Below, piece after piece: positions 43,401-52,479 of a DNA stretch of 64,000 nucleotides (within the stretch, counting starts at the first letter, position 1; every line of letters starts with the position of its first letter). The notes beneath the pieces were generated by a model. It saw nothing but the letters and a program-made list of their open reading frames with translations, ran no database searches and had not been told where the DNA came from. The stretch lies in assembly GCA_048569615.1 (NCBI GenBank), contig JBLIRK010000003.1:1-64000 (forward strand). The letters run 5' to 3'. A program made the position numbers and the translations under genes. This DNA is from JAYEPK01 sp048569615 (lineage in GTDB: Archaea > Thermoplasmatota > Penumbrarchaeia > Penumbrarchaeales > Penumbrarchaeaceae).

Positions 43401-44467
43401 CTCCCGAATGGAATCCTGTAGATAGCGTATCGGTGATGCAGGATGAATGGCTCAGCGTTTCCCTGGGAGCACATGATTCCAGGGATGGGGAGGATGTCCT
43501 GGTGAGCTCCGACATAAGGGAAGTCATACCCGGCCTGCTGGAGGGGGTCAATTTCATCCAGTACCCCAACGGAGACCTGGAGCTTCTTGCCTCCAACGCG
43601 ATGGTGGGCATATTCAATATCACCTATCACATGGTCGACGGGGACCATGATCTAACCGGTTACCTGGAGATAGAGGTTGTTAATGTCAATGACGGTCCTT
43701 CCCTCCTGTCTGCGGGAACATCCGGAGGAAAGAGAGTTTTCGAATTCGATGAGCTGATCACATTCACCGCCGAAGCGGATGATCCGGACCTGGGATGGGG
43801 GGACGAATTATCCTACGAATGGTCATCAGACATATCCGGAGCCATAGGCACGGGAGATACGATCTCCTCCGTGATCGATGTTGGAGACCACATCATCACC
43901 CTGAGGGTGACAGACAATGAGGGGGCTTCCAACTCCACATCGTTCTCCATCACTGTCCTGGATGACGAACTGGACGGGGGGTCCGTAATGAGGACATCCA
44001 CCCTTTACATGATCGCCGGAGGTGCTGCCTTCGGACTGGGCCTCCTGATCGCAGTAATCATCATTATCGTGGGATTCGTGACGGGGAAGAAGAAGAAGAA
44101 GGAAGCAGAGGAGGAAAAGAAGGAGGTTCCGAAGGAGCCTGAGGATAGGACCCCGAAGCTCGGTCCAGGAGGTCCGGAAAATCTGAAGATGGGTGAGACT
44201 GCTCCGGAGAGGCGGCAGCTCCCTCCGGCGGAGACACCTTCAGAATCCATACAGAACGATACACGAAAGGAGGCGGAACCGGCTGCTTCGTCTCAGCATC
44301 AAACTCAGACCGCAACCCCGCCGCGATCCGGGCAATCCGTCCCGGTTCCGCAATCTCATGCAACAACGACCCCCTCGGTTATGACCCAAAATCCGGCCGG
44401 GCCATCGGCTCCCGCTTCGCCACCGCAGCCGCAACAGATCCCCAACACGGAGGTGAAAAACGAATGA
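40403..44467 (+). CDS. Giant surface protein: Asp-box propeller, Ig/cadherin-like domains, Pro/Gln tail
   Basis: 1354 aa. A signal peptide (about 8-28) is followed by a sialidase-like propeller with Asp boxes (SSGDSGRSWDG, NTTDFGDTWSA; about 95-450). A middle beta region (450-700) leads to Ig/cadherin-like repeats (NTEPSTTSS..., DVAPVNDPPEWNPVDS) and a PKD-like domain ending VTDNEGASNSTSFSITV. One span (about 1199-1224) stops at KKKKK, followed by a cytoplasmic tail of about 130 residues rich in Pro, Gln and Ser with the motif RRQLPPAE. The stop overlaps the next gene's start (ATGA). Role probably in surface binding or cell contact. Confidence 0.8.
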   Translation: MRYDRIARPIFALLILLSLILSGVGSIGHKEANDEEKDGPSARESILAGPPSRDLEDGKTVFQMDGGDPDWVLLRNGVIQREEGLMKLDDRRIGGGSIFAASPESTYNMATSRMVQEYLGRIYAGYVVSSSGGGGNVKFYLISSGDSGRSWDGPVMVAEKSGVTTGSIDLLIQGDKVFYVMTTRGASAGQKEISVKVTSYLNWMNISSVPSHIVESGLGTHQTALVNFNQRVFLFWKRGDFSRPQYQVHYDGSWSTTHEIAINTKWFCPVFSDFNGLDTLYLLHVGGTANNDVYVTNTTDFGDTWSATVRLFSGSGELEYISAARGPGAIHLATSYETLLQIDHATYNGRGVTGPSKIAYFSANVQDNDPKEVCISADDRDVAVMYEDVGGKVMMVTKREGGYIPEISSFGFGSAHSPTMDAGRNAVCFMNGTLLEVRVLSRATRGAVYSQPLSNIGLSSWNDIGFTTGGLGHSSNITFKVLDYDTGDALFPQSGTVRINDLPPGEIEGRYHNNAMDLSGAWTEGGGLAETIVLMLFFERNERFDPWLMSMSVNYTVSYPYTEDFSQDFHFHSSMNVDITPIGAELIEGADSGWITMGPVRFEDEIPSHLSVHCSFLGNGNKIKAEVLDRNQDQVSNFGDAESSEVTETEKEVFVKWGRNNFGDIPTGLSMVFVRLHLIKDSPAAPAVKWFKLGPTEPPALVGDEADRMMIRRGQSASLYIEAADREEPLGDLNIAVECRAPDSNIWSDTMVSDPLWNGNNWTVLFMTDMSSRIGTYDFRAMVRDNEGGSSDWVELSSRITVLNNIPAPPMITIRPATARVGDDIEVSLLSAGSDRETASGELTYTLELYREEELHDTLSNLTSLEIVLEDLPLVKHETWTIEARTWDGVETGPWTTVTFGVENTEPSTTSSLPGIIHMEEDEGWSSGSIDTWFSDADGDELVISFMGPPELGISHSGDLLELSTPEDRFGPSFLWVFATDGEAEVEINISIDVAPVNDPPEWNPVDSVSVMQDEWLSVSLGAHDSRDGEDVLVSSDIREVIPGLLEGVNFIQYPNGDLELLASNAMVGIFNITYHMVDGDHDLTGYLEIEVVNVNDGPSLLSAGTSGGKRVFEFDELITFTAEADDPDLGWGDELSYEWSSDISGAIGTGDTISSVIDVGDHIITLRVTDNEGASNSTSFSITVLDDELDGGSVMRTSTLYMIAGGAAFGLGLLIAVIIIIVGFVTGKKKKKEAEEEKKEVPKEPEDRTPKLGPGGPENLKMGETAPERRQLPPAETPSESIQNDTRKEAEPAASSQHQTQTATPPRSGQSVPVPQSHATTTPSVMTQNPAGPSAPASPPQPQQIPNTEVKNE

Positions 44468-47400
44468 AAAGAATGAAACTGCCATATAAAATCGCGATCT
44501 CGATCATCTTTCTTCTGATGTTAATCACGACAATCCCGAATGATGCTATCTCCACCGACGAGGAAGATTCCACAGACGAATCAATGGCAACCATGGGTGA
44601 TGCGCCTATGGCAACGAACTCCCAGCTGAAGCTGGTGAAGAAGATCGATGATGTGTTCATTCAGGAGCAGTGGAGTATGCCCGGAAGGAGCAATATCGCA
44701 ATACAGGGCTCCACTATATTCTACGCCTTCTGGCAGTACAACGGAAGCACGATGGATGCCAGGCTGATCGCTTCCTACGATAATGGCTCTACCTGGACGA
44801 GCCCCATCGATGTTTACCGTCGGACAACAACCACCAATTCCAACAGGATGTACAATGCCCTGCACATATGGAAAGGAGAGATCTTCTACTTTCTCCAGGT
44901 TCATGATACCTACGCATACAACCGCATCATGCTTGTGAAAAAGGCTCCGGTCAGCTCCTGGACCAATCTGAGAACCGCCTCCGCGACCACCGTCATTTCC
45001 TCCGAAGCAAATGCCAACTACTGCCCGGTGTCAGGCAAGGACTACCTCTACCTTGCAGCTGTCCAATCAAGCCAGTGGACGGTGAGGTTCTACAGGTACT
45101 CCGGCGCAAGCTGGACGACCATCGGCCAGTTAAGTGATCCTGGATCGACATTCAAGGCTGGATTGACGATCGTGGACCAGAGCGGTTCGGAGAAACTCGT
45201 TCTGACCTACACCAGGCAGTACCACTATGAAGCAGGGAAGCTCTGGTCCGATGGTAAGATATACATGCGCACATCAACCAATTCCGGCTCCACATGGACA
45301 TCGGCCGTTGCGATAGCCAGCAAGGTCACCGACCATCAGGCCCATATGCTTTTGAACCTGAACGGAACCCTTGTCCTCATCTCGAACAGGCAGGATTACG
45401 ATGACCTGCTCCTTTACCGGTCCACGGACAAAGGATCCACCTGGTCCGATGGCATATATGTCATCACGGATAGAGGCTTTAACCTGCTGGGTACCCATTG
45501 GCACGAATGGGCCGCCGGGTCAAACGACAACAAGACCATCTACCTGGTCTACGAGGGGGAGAACGGAACCTCGAGCATGACGCATTCAGAGGACTGGGGA
45601 GCCAACTGGATAGATGAGGACGATGCAGTGCAGCTGGAGACCAGCAACTCGCTTGATCCCTTCATTACCCCGGATAACAGGTTCCTGTCCATGGTGAAAA
45701 TGAACGGGACCCTATACGATCTCGAGCTCTACGACCTCAAAGGCCTCTATCTGGAATCCTACTCACCCGTCAACCTAACGGTCACATCGGGCTATTTCAC
45801 CAACAACCTCACATGGGAAGCTCCCCCGATGAAGACCTTCGACAGGTTCACCTTCCAGGGGTACAAGATCTTCAGAGGAAGGGATCAGTTCAGTCTCTCT
45901 CAATATGCAACGGTCGGCAATGTGACCAGTTATCTGGACCTGGTGCCATCCTATATGCCTGCCAAGTACTATTATGCGGTCCTGGCCTCGTTCAGCACCA
46001 TAGGGGACAGTCCGCTTTCCAACCTGGCATCGGGCACTCCGCTTATCCCTCCCCCTCCGGAGAACCTTATTTCGGAACCGGGAGACCTTATGGTTGACCT
46101 CTACTGGGATCCGCTGCCGGATGAAGTGATGCAGCTCTTTCCAATAGACCATTACACTGTATACAGGGGAAGATACTCCGATTCCCTTCATAGGCTGGCC
46201 GATGTCCAGGGAGCCTTCAGCTACAGGGATCAGGATATCGACATATACCCTGCAACCTACCATTACAAAGTGACATATACCCTGCAGGTCATCGGAGAGG
46301 GAAATCCATCAAATATCACATCCGCCAAGCCGAACACATATCCCGACCCTCCTGAGGAACTCGGTTTCTCCGAGATCGACGGAGGTGTGAGATTGGGCTG
46401 GAAACCGCCCCTCGATAACGGATGCTGCAATATCATCAAATACAGAATATTCCGGGGCAATCACACCGACGAGATGGATCTCATAAGCGAGAATCCATCA
46501 GCGACCAGGAACCTGGACCAGACCGGATTGGTAATAGGAAATAATTACTACTACACCCTAACGGCCACGAACAGGCTCGGAGAGAGCCTGCCGACCGAAC
46601 CGCTGAGGGTAAATTACAAGGGAGTCACATCCCGACCCCGGGACCTCACGGCGGTGGGAGAGCAGGGAGCCATCGACCTTTGCTGGAGCCCCCCATCGGT
46701 GACATGGGGCCTGCCCGTTGAGAGCTACTACATATACAGGGGATCGTCGTCCAGGGCGACAGCGCTATACAAAACCGTCGAGGGCACCGTCACCTCGTTC
46801 ACGGACATTGTAACCAACGGGATAGAGTACGAGTACGAGGTCTCGGCCGTCAACGTCCACGGGGAGAGCCAGAGGGCAGGGCCTGTTTTCGCTACCGCCT
46901 CAACGATCCCCGGAAAGGTAACGGACATCACCATATCCTCGGGAGACCGGTCAGCAATGCTCGAATGGGAGCCCGCGGAAGATGACGGGGGATCTCCCAT
47001 TACATACTACACTATCTACCGCTCGCAGATCCTGGGAGAACCGCAGAAGCTGCAGGACATGGCCACTGGAATACTCCTCCTCTTCGACAGCGGATTGAAC
47101 AACGGAGAGACATATTACTACTGGATCAGGGCTTGGAACAAGAACGGGGCAGGGCCTTATTCGGACCCCGTATCCGCCGTGCCTGGAAAGACTCCCTTCA
47201 TGATCAGCGAGATATCCGCCGTGCCGCTCCTGTTCGGAGCAAGATTGAGCTGGAAGGAGCCTATGGACGGCGGAAGGGACATCCTGGAATACCGCATCTA
47301 CCGAGGAGCGGGAATGCATTCCATTGAATATCTGACCAACAGAACGCATTCGGGATCGGATGATCCCGAATACACGGACAGGGACCTCGAATATGGAGGA

Positions 47401-49098
47401 ACATATTTCTACGGGGTCAAAGCAGTGAACCTCATCGGAGAATCCGCGTTCTCACCCATCGTGTCCGTTACTCCCTTCGGCGCCCCCTCCGCGCCCAGGA
47501 TATCCGGATGGGAGCACGGGCTCAACGACCTGCGGGTATCGTGGCTCCCTCCCGGGGACAGCGGAGGGCTGCCGATCGCGGGGTACAGCTTCCACTTCAG
47601 GATCCAGGGAAAGAGCGAATGGGTGACACTTGAAACAAAGGACCTCGACATAGCCGTAAGAAGCCTGAAGGCGGGAGACGTGATGGAGGTGATGGTCTCC
47701 GCCTTCAATGACCTTATAGAGGGACCGCCAAGCGACATCGTGGAGATAGAGCTCGGGGACGTTCCGGAAAAGATGAATGCTCCAAAGGCCGATCCGGGAG
47801 ATTCCTCCGCTTTACTGAAGTGGGAGCTGACGATGGATAACGGACATCCCATCCTCGGATACAACATCTACATGGTCAACGACAAAGGGAAAAGCATAAA
47901 GATCGCGGAAGCGGCCGGGGATGTCCTGCAGTATGCTCTGGAAGGACTGCTCAACGGAAGGAGCTACCAGATCAGGATATCGGCCCATAACAAGTTCGGC
48001 GAGGGGCCGCTCTCGGACCCCGCTGTATTCACCCCTGTCGCCCTCCCGTCCAAACCCATGCTCCTGGCCGTTGACGAGGCGGAGGACCAGCATATCATGA
48101 TCTACTGGACGGAACCAGGGAACAAGGGTGGATCGGAGCTCGTCGAATACATCATTTTCAGAGGCACCTCGCTTCAGAGCATTTCGGCACTTGGGACGGT
48201 AAGCGCCGAGTTCACCTATTACGACGACCAGGAAGTTGAGAACGGAAAGACGTACTACTATCAGATCTCGGCCGTTAACGGAGTGGGAGCCGGACCGAAA
48301 TCCCAATGGGTTAGCGCAAGACCCCTGTCGCTTCCCTCAGCTCCCGTCGACCTCAGGGCTTCCGCCACTACGGACACCGTGACCGTCTCATGGCTCGAGC
48401 CAGCGGATAACGGAGGCTCGGATATCATCGGATATGTGGTTTACAAGGGAAAGAGCGAGGATGACATGGAGCTCTGGAAGCAGCTCGGACCGGATGTCAC
48501 GAGCCTTGACGACGAGGATGTCGAGGAAGGGAGCTACCTTTACATGGTCCGGGCTTTCAACGAGAAGGGTATGGGTGCGGAGGCAACCAGGGAAGTCTCG
48601 GTCCCGGCGAGGAACCCCACAGCGGCAGTGATCGGCATAGCGGCATTCCTGATCCCCCTCCTCATTGCAATACTGGCGGTCATCGTCCCACTGATGATAG
48701 TCAAGTCCAAACGGAAGAGGGAGAAGGAGGCAAAGGAGGCAAAGCTGCAGGAAGAGGCGAAACCCGCTGTTGAGCAACCGACCCCGCCGGCGGGGCCCCA
48801 GCTTCCGGGAGCTCAGGCGCAGAGACCAGGGGCCGCTCTTGCACTCTCGCCGCCAACGGCCATGATCCGCTCCCCGGAAAGACAGCTGCCCCCGGCAATT
48901 GCTCCTCAGCCGATGCCGGCTTCACATATGCAGCAGCCCCCGCCGGTCCAACAAGCGTCCACCGAGATCACGTATCAGAAACCACAGCCGCCCACACAGC
49001 AGGGTACGATCCCGATCCCCTCTCCAATGCAGACTCCGCCCACACAGCAAGCCATCCTTGAACAACAGCGTCCTCCGGCCCCTGACAACGGAACATAG
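44464..49098 (+). CDS. Giant surface protein: Asp-box propeller plus ten FnIII domains, Pro/Gln tail
   Basis: 1544 aa. Signal peptide (about 8-28); a propeller with four Asp boxes (SYDNGSTWTSP, NSGSTWTSA, STDKGSTWSDG, SEDWGANWID); then about ten fibronectin type III domains from about residue 435 to 1380, each opening with a Pro and a W core (LTWEAP, LYWDPLP, LGWKPP, LCWSPP and so on) and carrying YYY..V.A.N.. strands. One span (about 1386-1413) is followed by about 130 cytoplasmic residues rich in Pro and Gln, including ERQLPPAI, shared with the upstream protein. The two genes are translationally coupled and share architecture. Confidence 0.83.
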   Translation: MKRMKLPYKIAISIIFLLMLITTIPNDAISTDEEDSTDESMATMGDAPMATNSQLKLVKKIDDVFIQEQWSMPGRSNIAIQGSTIFYAFWQYNGSTMDARLIASYDNGSTWTSPIDVYRRTTTTNSNRMYNALHIWKGEIFYFLQVHDTYAYNRIMLVKKAPVSSWTNLRTASATTVISSEANANYCPVSGKDYLYLAAVQSSQWTVRFYRYSGASWTTIGQLSDPGSTFKAGLTIVDQSGSEKLVLTYTRQYHYEAGKLWSDGKIYMRTSTNSGSTWTSAVAIASKVTDHQAHMLLNLNGTLVLISNRQDYDDLLLYRSTDKGSTWSDGIYVITDRGFNLLGTHWHEWAAGSNDNKTIYLVYEGENGTSSMTHSEDWGANWIDEDDAVQLETSNSLDPFITPDNRFLSMVKMNGTLYDLELYDLKGLYLESYSPVNLTVTSGYFTNNLTWEAPPMKTFDRFTFQGYKIFRGRDQFSLSQYATVGNVTSYLDLVPSYMPAKYYYAVLASFSTIGDSPLSNLASGTPLIPPPPENLISEPGDLMVDLYWDPLPDEVMQLFPIDHYTVYRGRYSDSLHRLADVQGAFSYRDQDIDIYPATYHYKVTYTLQVIGEGNPSNITSAKPNTYPDPPEELGFSEIDGGVRLGWKPPLDNGCCNIIKYRIFRGNHTDEMDLISENPSATRNLDQTGLVIGNNYYYTLTATNRLGESLPTEPLRVNYKGVTSRPRDLTAVGEQGAIDLCWSPPSVTWGLPVESYYIYRGSSSRATALYKTVEGTVTSFTDIVTNGIEYEYEVSAVNVHGESQRAGPVFATASTIPGKVTDITISSGDRSAMLEWEPAEDDGGSPITYYTIYRSQILGEPQKLQDMATGILLLFDSGLNNGETYYYWIRAWNKNGAGPYSDPVSAVPGKTPFMISEISAVPLLFGARLSWKEPMDGGRDILEYRIYRGAGMHSIEYLTNRTHSGSDDPEYTDRDLEYGGTYFYGVKAVNLIGESAFSPIVSVTPFGAPSAPRISGWEHGLNDLRVSWLPPGDSGGLPIAGYSFHFRIQGKSEWVTLETKDLDIAVRSLKAGDVMEVMVSAFNDLIEGPPSDIVEIELGDVPEKMNAPKADPGDSSALLKWELTMDNGHPILGYNIYMVNDKGKSIKIAEAAGDVLQYALEGLLNGRSYQIRISAHNKFGEGPLSDPAVFTPVALPSKPMLLAVDEAEDQHIMIYWTEPGNKGGSELVEYIIFRGTSLQSISALGTVSAEFTYYDDQEVENGKTYYYQISAVNGVGAGPKSQWVSARPLSLPSAPVDLRASATTDTVTVSWLEPADNGGSDIIGYVVYKGKSEDDMELWKQLGPDVTSLDDEDVEEGSYLYMVRAFNEKGMGAEATREVSVPARNPTAAVIGIAAFLIPLLIAILAVIVPLMIVKSKRKREKEAKEAKLQEEAKPAVEQPTPPAGPQLPGAQAQRPGAALALSPPTAMIRSPERQLPPAIAPQPMPASHMQQPPPVQQASTEITYQKPQPPTQQGTIPIPSPMQTPPTQQAILEQQRPPAPDNGT

Positions 49099-49341
49099 AG
49101 CGATATCCGCCTTTGCGCCCTGCATCGAAGGATGTATTGGATGCTGGCCCAAAGGGTGGAGAGGGATGCAAGGACGGGAGTGGAAATGCTCCACGAACCG
49201 AACCATCCGGGCAGAGATGGAGTTCTGACGGAGGATAAGCCTCAGGACCGCAAACAGAGGCTCCTCGTAAGATCTGATGGATGCCCACCTGAAAACTTCG
49301 GCCAAACCTAGATATTCAATGACTACTTCACTGAAATTGAA

Positions 49342-50574
49342 ATGGCATCTTCGCAGCCTAATGAAGGGGAAAGATCAAGTCCCCGGGAGAGGGGAGCAGT
49401 CGCCGCTTTGACGTTCATATCCATCGTTGCGGTCATCGTGCTCTCCGTTTCGATCTTCATAGGGTCGATGCTCTCGCTGCTCTTCACCCGTGAAGGAGCC
49501 GTGGAATGGCCCTATATCGCCGGAATGGTGGGAATGACGCTGTTCGTCATCGTCGTGGAGATCGTCACATACATGCATCATTCCAGATTGCTCAGACCCC
49601 TCTACTTCCTCTCCTCGACCCTCATCGGCCTCTTCTTCTACATGTTCTGGGCTTCCCTGGTCGGAGGCCTGCTTATTCTGCTCGACCTTCTCATCGGCCT
49701 GTTCTCCGAGATGATCTATCTCCAGCTGACAAGGGGTCTCGTCATCCTCATGATCGCCGGACCTGTGCTATGGGGGCTCATCGAGGGCAGGTTCCTCAGG
49801 GTAAGGAGAGTGACAATCCCATTGCAGAACTATAGGGGAAAAGGTGCAAGGATCGCACTGATATCCGATGTCCACCTCGGCCTGCTTGTCGGGGAGCACA
49901 GGCTCGGAAGGATCATCAGGAACCTCAGGAGGGAGAGACCCGACGTAATTATCTCCGGAGGCGACCTGCTGGATACCAATCCGAGATTCCTGAAGCGCAT
50001 GGAGCCCATCCTCAAGGAGCTTACCTCCATCGCCCCCTCTTACGCTGTGATAGGAAACCACGAGTTCTACCACGGAATGGCTGATTCCAAGGTTTTCCTG
50101 AGGGATGTGGGATTCGATGTGCTTGACAGATCAGAATTCGAGGATACCGGGAAGGGATTCCACATATCGGGGGTCGATGACCCGTCGGCTTTCGGAAGCC
50201 ATGAGGAATACAGGAAGAGCATCGATGGGTCCTTTAAAACAGCTCCGGCGGGCAAAGGGCTAGTACTTGCGAACCACCAGCCCATGCTCTTCCACAGGTC
50301 GGCGGATATGGGACTCGGTCTGATGCTCTCCGGGCATACCCACGGCGGACAGATGTTCCCCGGCGGTCTGTTCACACGCCTCATATACAAGGAAGGAGAC
50401 AGGGGTCTCATAAAATACAAGGATTCACACCTGTACGTTTGCCTCGGGACGGGGTCATGGGGGCCCCCTCTCAGGGTCGGAGCTCCTTCCGAGATGGTCA
50501 TCATTAACATCAGAGAACATTACAAAAAAAAAGGGGAGCGCGGGCCTCCCCTTGAAGAAGGCCTGTTGATCTGA
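49342..50574 (+). CDS. Membrane metallophosphoesterase (YkuE/YkoQ-like)
   Basis: 410 aa. Five predicted spans in residues 20-150 are followed by a calcineurin-like domain: LISDVHLG (near 173), GGDLLD, GNHEFYHG, LANHQP and SGHTHGGQMFPGG, all metal ligands present. Homologues in bacteria act near the envelope (for example on UDP-diacylglucosamine or teichoic-acid carriers). With an odd number of spans the catalytic side depends on the N-terminus orientation; substrate unknown. It stands alone, 243 bp after the giant genes, and converges on the thrombospondin-3 gene. Confidence 0.9.
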   Translation: MASSQPNEGERSSPRERGAVAALTFISIVAVIVLSVSIFIGSMLSLLFTREGAVEWPYIAGMVGMTLFVIVVEIVTYMHHSRLLRPLYFLSSTLIGLFFYMFWASLVGGLLILLDLLIGLFSEMIYLQLTRGLVILMIAGPVLWGLIEGRFLRVRRVTIPLQNYRGKGARIALISDVHLGLLVGEHRLGRIIRNLRRERPDVIISGGDLLDTNPRFLKRMEPILKELTSIAPSYAVIGNHEFYHGMADSKVFLRDVGFDVLDRSEFEDTGKGFHISGVDDPSAFGSHEEYRKSIDGSFKTAPAGKGLVLANHQPMLFHRSADMGLGLMLSGHTHGGQMFPGGLFTRLIYKEGDRGLIKYKDSHLYVCLGTGSWGPPLRVGAPSEMVIINIREHYKKKGERGPPLEEGLLI

Positions 50575-50581
50575 AGGTCCA

Positions 50582-51661
50582 TCAGGCGATCCCGTCGTTG
50601 TCCGTATCCTCGACATGTCCGTCGGTGGAGTCGGAGTTGCCCACCTCCACCCCGTCGATCAGCGTGTCATTGTCGGTGTCCCAGTCGTTGGGATCGAGGT
50701 TCAGTGATAGCTCGGTCGGGTCCGGAAGACCATCACCGTCCGTATCCGGATTGTAGGCATCCGTCCCGATCTTCCTCTCATAATCATCGGGGAGACCGTC
50801 ACCGTCGCTATCCTCCGGAGGAGGCTGCGGTACCGGTGTTGGATTCGGTTTGGTCGGGGTCGGGTTCCCCTGGTTGCCGGGGGTTCCGTCGTTGTCGGTA
50901 TCCTCAACGTGCCCGTCGGTGGAGTCTCCTCCGGCCCTCTCGACACCGTCGATCAGCATGTCGTTGTCGGTGTCCCAGTCATTGGGATCGAGGGCCAGGG
51001 TGATCTCCATGGCGTCGTTGAGGCCGTCACCGTCGGTGTCGGGGTTGTTGAAGTCGGTCCCAAGAGCCATCTCCTCCAAGTCGGTCAGGCCGTCGCCGTC
51101 GTCATCCACGTTGCCGTCACCGTCGCCATCACCTCCGACCGCAGGTCCGTTACCCTCTCCACCGGAGTCGGGACCGGATTTGCCCGTTCCCGGGAAATAT
51201 TCCTGGTCAGTGCCATCCAAGGGGAACCTGTCATCCGGATCGGGTCTTCCGTCCCCATCAGTATCCGGGGAGTTGGGATCGGTGTGCATGTAAACGCTCT
51301 CACCGGTGTCGGGGTCCACGTAGGCGAACCTGTAGTACTCCGCAAAATTATCGTAGGGAGGGTCAACCTCAGAATAGGCAGAATATTCCTCTCCGCCGAA
51401 ATAGTCGTTGTCATCGTGGGCATCCGAGGGATTTGTGGGATCGAGTCCGTTCTCGACCTCCCATCCGTCCGGGAGTCCGTCCGCATCGGAGTCGTAATTG
51501 TTGGGGTCCGAGCCTGCAAGGTATTCATCTAGGTTTGTAAGAAGGTCGCCGTCGGGATCGAGGTCCCAATCGTTCCCCTTCAGCGGATTCAGCGCGGAGA
51601 CCGCGCCGAAGACCATAACCAGGCCGAGCAGGGCGGAAGTCCATATGAGCATTCTTTTCAT
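50582..51661 (-). CDS. Secreted thrombospondin type-3 repeat protein
   Basis: 359 aa from ATG 51661, with GGAGG 8 nt before it; a longer frame to 51754 has no ribosome-binding site. Signal peptide MKRMLIWTSALLGLVMVFGA, then at least nine calcium-loop repeats (DSDADGLPDGWE, DTDGDGRPDPDD, DDDGDGLTDLEE and so on) and a Pro-rich linker. A block of about 50 residues (DPNDWDTDNDMLIDGVE to DSTDGHVEDTDNDG) occurs twice. It ends abruptly in the last repeat with no membrane anchor. Calcium-stabilised surface or matrix role likely. Confidence 0.85.
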   Translation of the reverse strand: MKRMLIWTSALLGLVMVFGAVSALNPLKGNDWDLDPDGDLLTNLDEYLAGSDPNNYDSDADGLPDGWEVENGLDPTNPSDAHDDNDYFGGEEYSAYSEVDPPYDNFAEYYRFAYVDPDTGESVYMHTDPNSPDTDGDGRPDPDDRFPLDGTDQEYFPGTGKSGPDSGGEGNGPAVGGDGDGDGNVDDDGDGLTDLEEMALGTDFNNPDTDGDGLNDAMEITLALDPNDWDTDNDMLIDGVERAGGDSTDGHVEDTDNDGTPGNQGNPTPTKPNPTPVPQPPPEDSDGDGLPDDYERKIGTDAYNPDTDGDGLPDPTELSLNLDPNDWDTDNDTLIDGVEVGNSDSTDGHVEDTDNDGIA

Positions 51662-51702
51662 CTTCGAAACCTCCTTGTCTGAATAATGCATTTCATCCAG
51701 TA

Positions 51703-51713
51703 GATATTTAAAG
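51703..51713 (-). promoter_or_regulatory. TATA box for the thrombospondin-3 gene
   Basis: Minus-strand CCTTTAAATAT, about 42-52 nt before ATG 51661; supports the shorter start. Confidence 0.45.
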
Positions 51714-51717
51714 GTAT

Positions 51718-52002
51718 TAGTGCAAAAACTGAACAATTTCATTATATTTTTCAAATATTATGGAGACATGTCACAAATATTTTTCAAGAAACAGAACTAA
51801 AGGCGGAAAAATAACACATATACGGCGCCTTGCCTCATTTACATAAAAAATGCTGGTGTTATTTAACCTTTTTAGTACAAACGCTGAACATGCTTGTGAT
51901 ATTGAGAATGATGTTAAAAGTTCAAGGGATCGTCATGTTCCCTATGTGGAAAAATACCTGCAGACTGCGTATTAAATGGTTATGATACGACCGCTGAACG
52001 AC
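51718..52002 (+). repeat. Three copies of a GTRCAAAMGCTGAAC-like element
   Basis: TTAGTGCAAAAACTGAACA at 51718, TTAGTACAAACGCTGAACA at 51872 and TGATACGACCGCTGAACG near 51983, all in the same orientation. They lie in the 409-bp divergent region between the thrombospondin-3 and hemerythrin genes. No gene is present there. They are candidate regulator sites. A TATA-like GTATTAAATGG at 51969-51979 probably serves hemerythrin. Confidence 0.45.
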
Positions 52003-52070
52003 CTATCTGCAAGATGAGATCCAAAACCTTTCAATACATCCCCTGTCCTCCGTCCGGAAGAGGAACGAAT

Positions 52071-52478
52071 ATGGTGCTATTCAAGTGGGAGGACAGATAT
52101 CTGGTCGGCATCAACCAGGTGGATGAACAGCACAAGCGTTTGGTCCACCTGATAAACGACCTCCACGAGGCCATGCTTGAAGGCAGGGGGAAGGCGGAGA
52201 CGCATAAAGTGCTTCTGAAACTGATAGATTATTCGATGTACCACTTCACCACCGAGGAGAAGCTGATGGAAAAACACGGATACGACGAGCTGGTCCGTCA
52301 TCAGACCCAGCATCTTTCATTCGTGGACAAGGTCAAGGACCTATCCAGGAGGCATGATGAGGGGGAGTACATGATCAGCATCGAAACCAACGAATTCCTC
52401 AAAGAATGGCTCTCCAGCCACATTCTGGTCTCCGATAAGAGGCTCGGCCCCTATCTCCGGTCCAAAGGAGAGAGATAG
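52071..52478 (+). CDS. Bacteriohemerythrin
   Basis: 135 aa from ATG 52071 (GGAAGAGG upstream; the earlier in-frame ATG 52014 adds unlike residues). MVLFKWEDRYLVGINQVDEQ followed by HKRLVHLIN, YHFTTEEKLMEKHGY, RHQTQHLSFVDKV and LKEWLSSHILVSDK give the di-iron ligands (five His plus Glu and Asp). It binds O2 and serves as an oxygen sensor, store or scavenger. Its 3' end meets the archaellum cluster with 1 bp between stops. Confidence 0.93.
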   Translation: MVLFKWEDRYLVGINQVDEQHKRLVHLINDLHEAMLEGRGKAETHKVLLKLIDYSMYHFTTEEKLMEKHGYDELVRHQTQHLSFVDKVKDLSRRHDEGEYMISIETNEFLKEWLSSHILVSDKRLGPYLRSKGER

Positions 52479-52479
52479 T

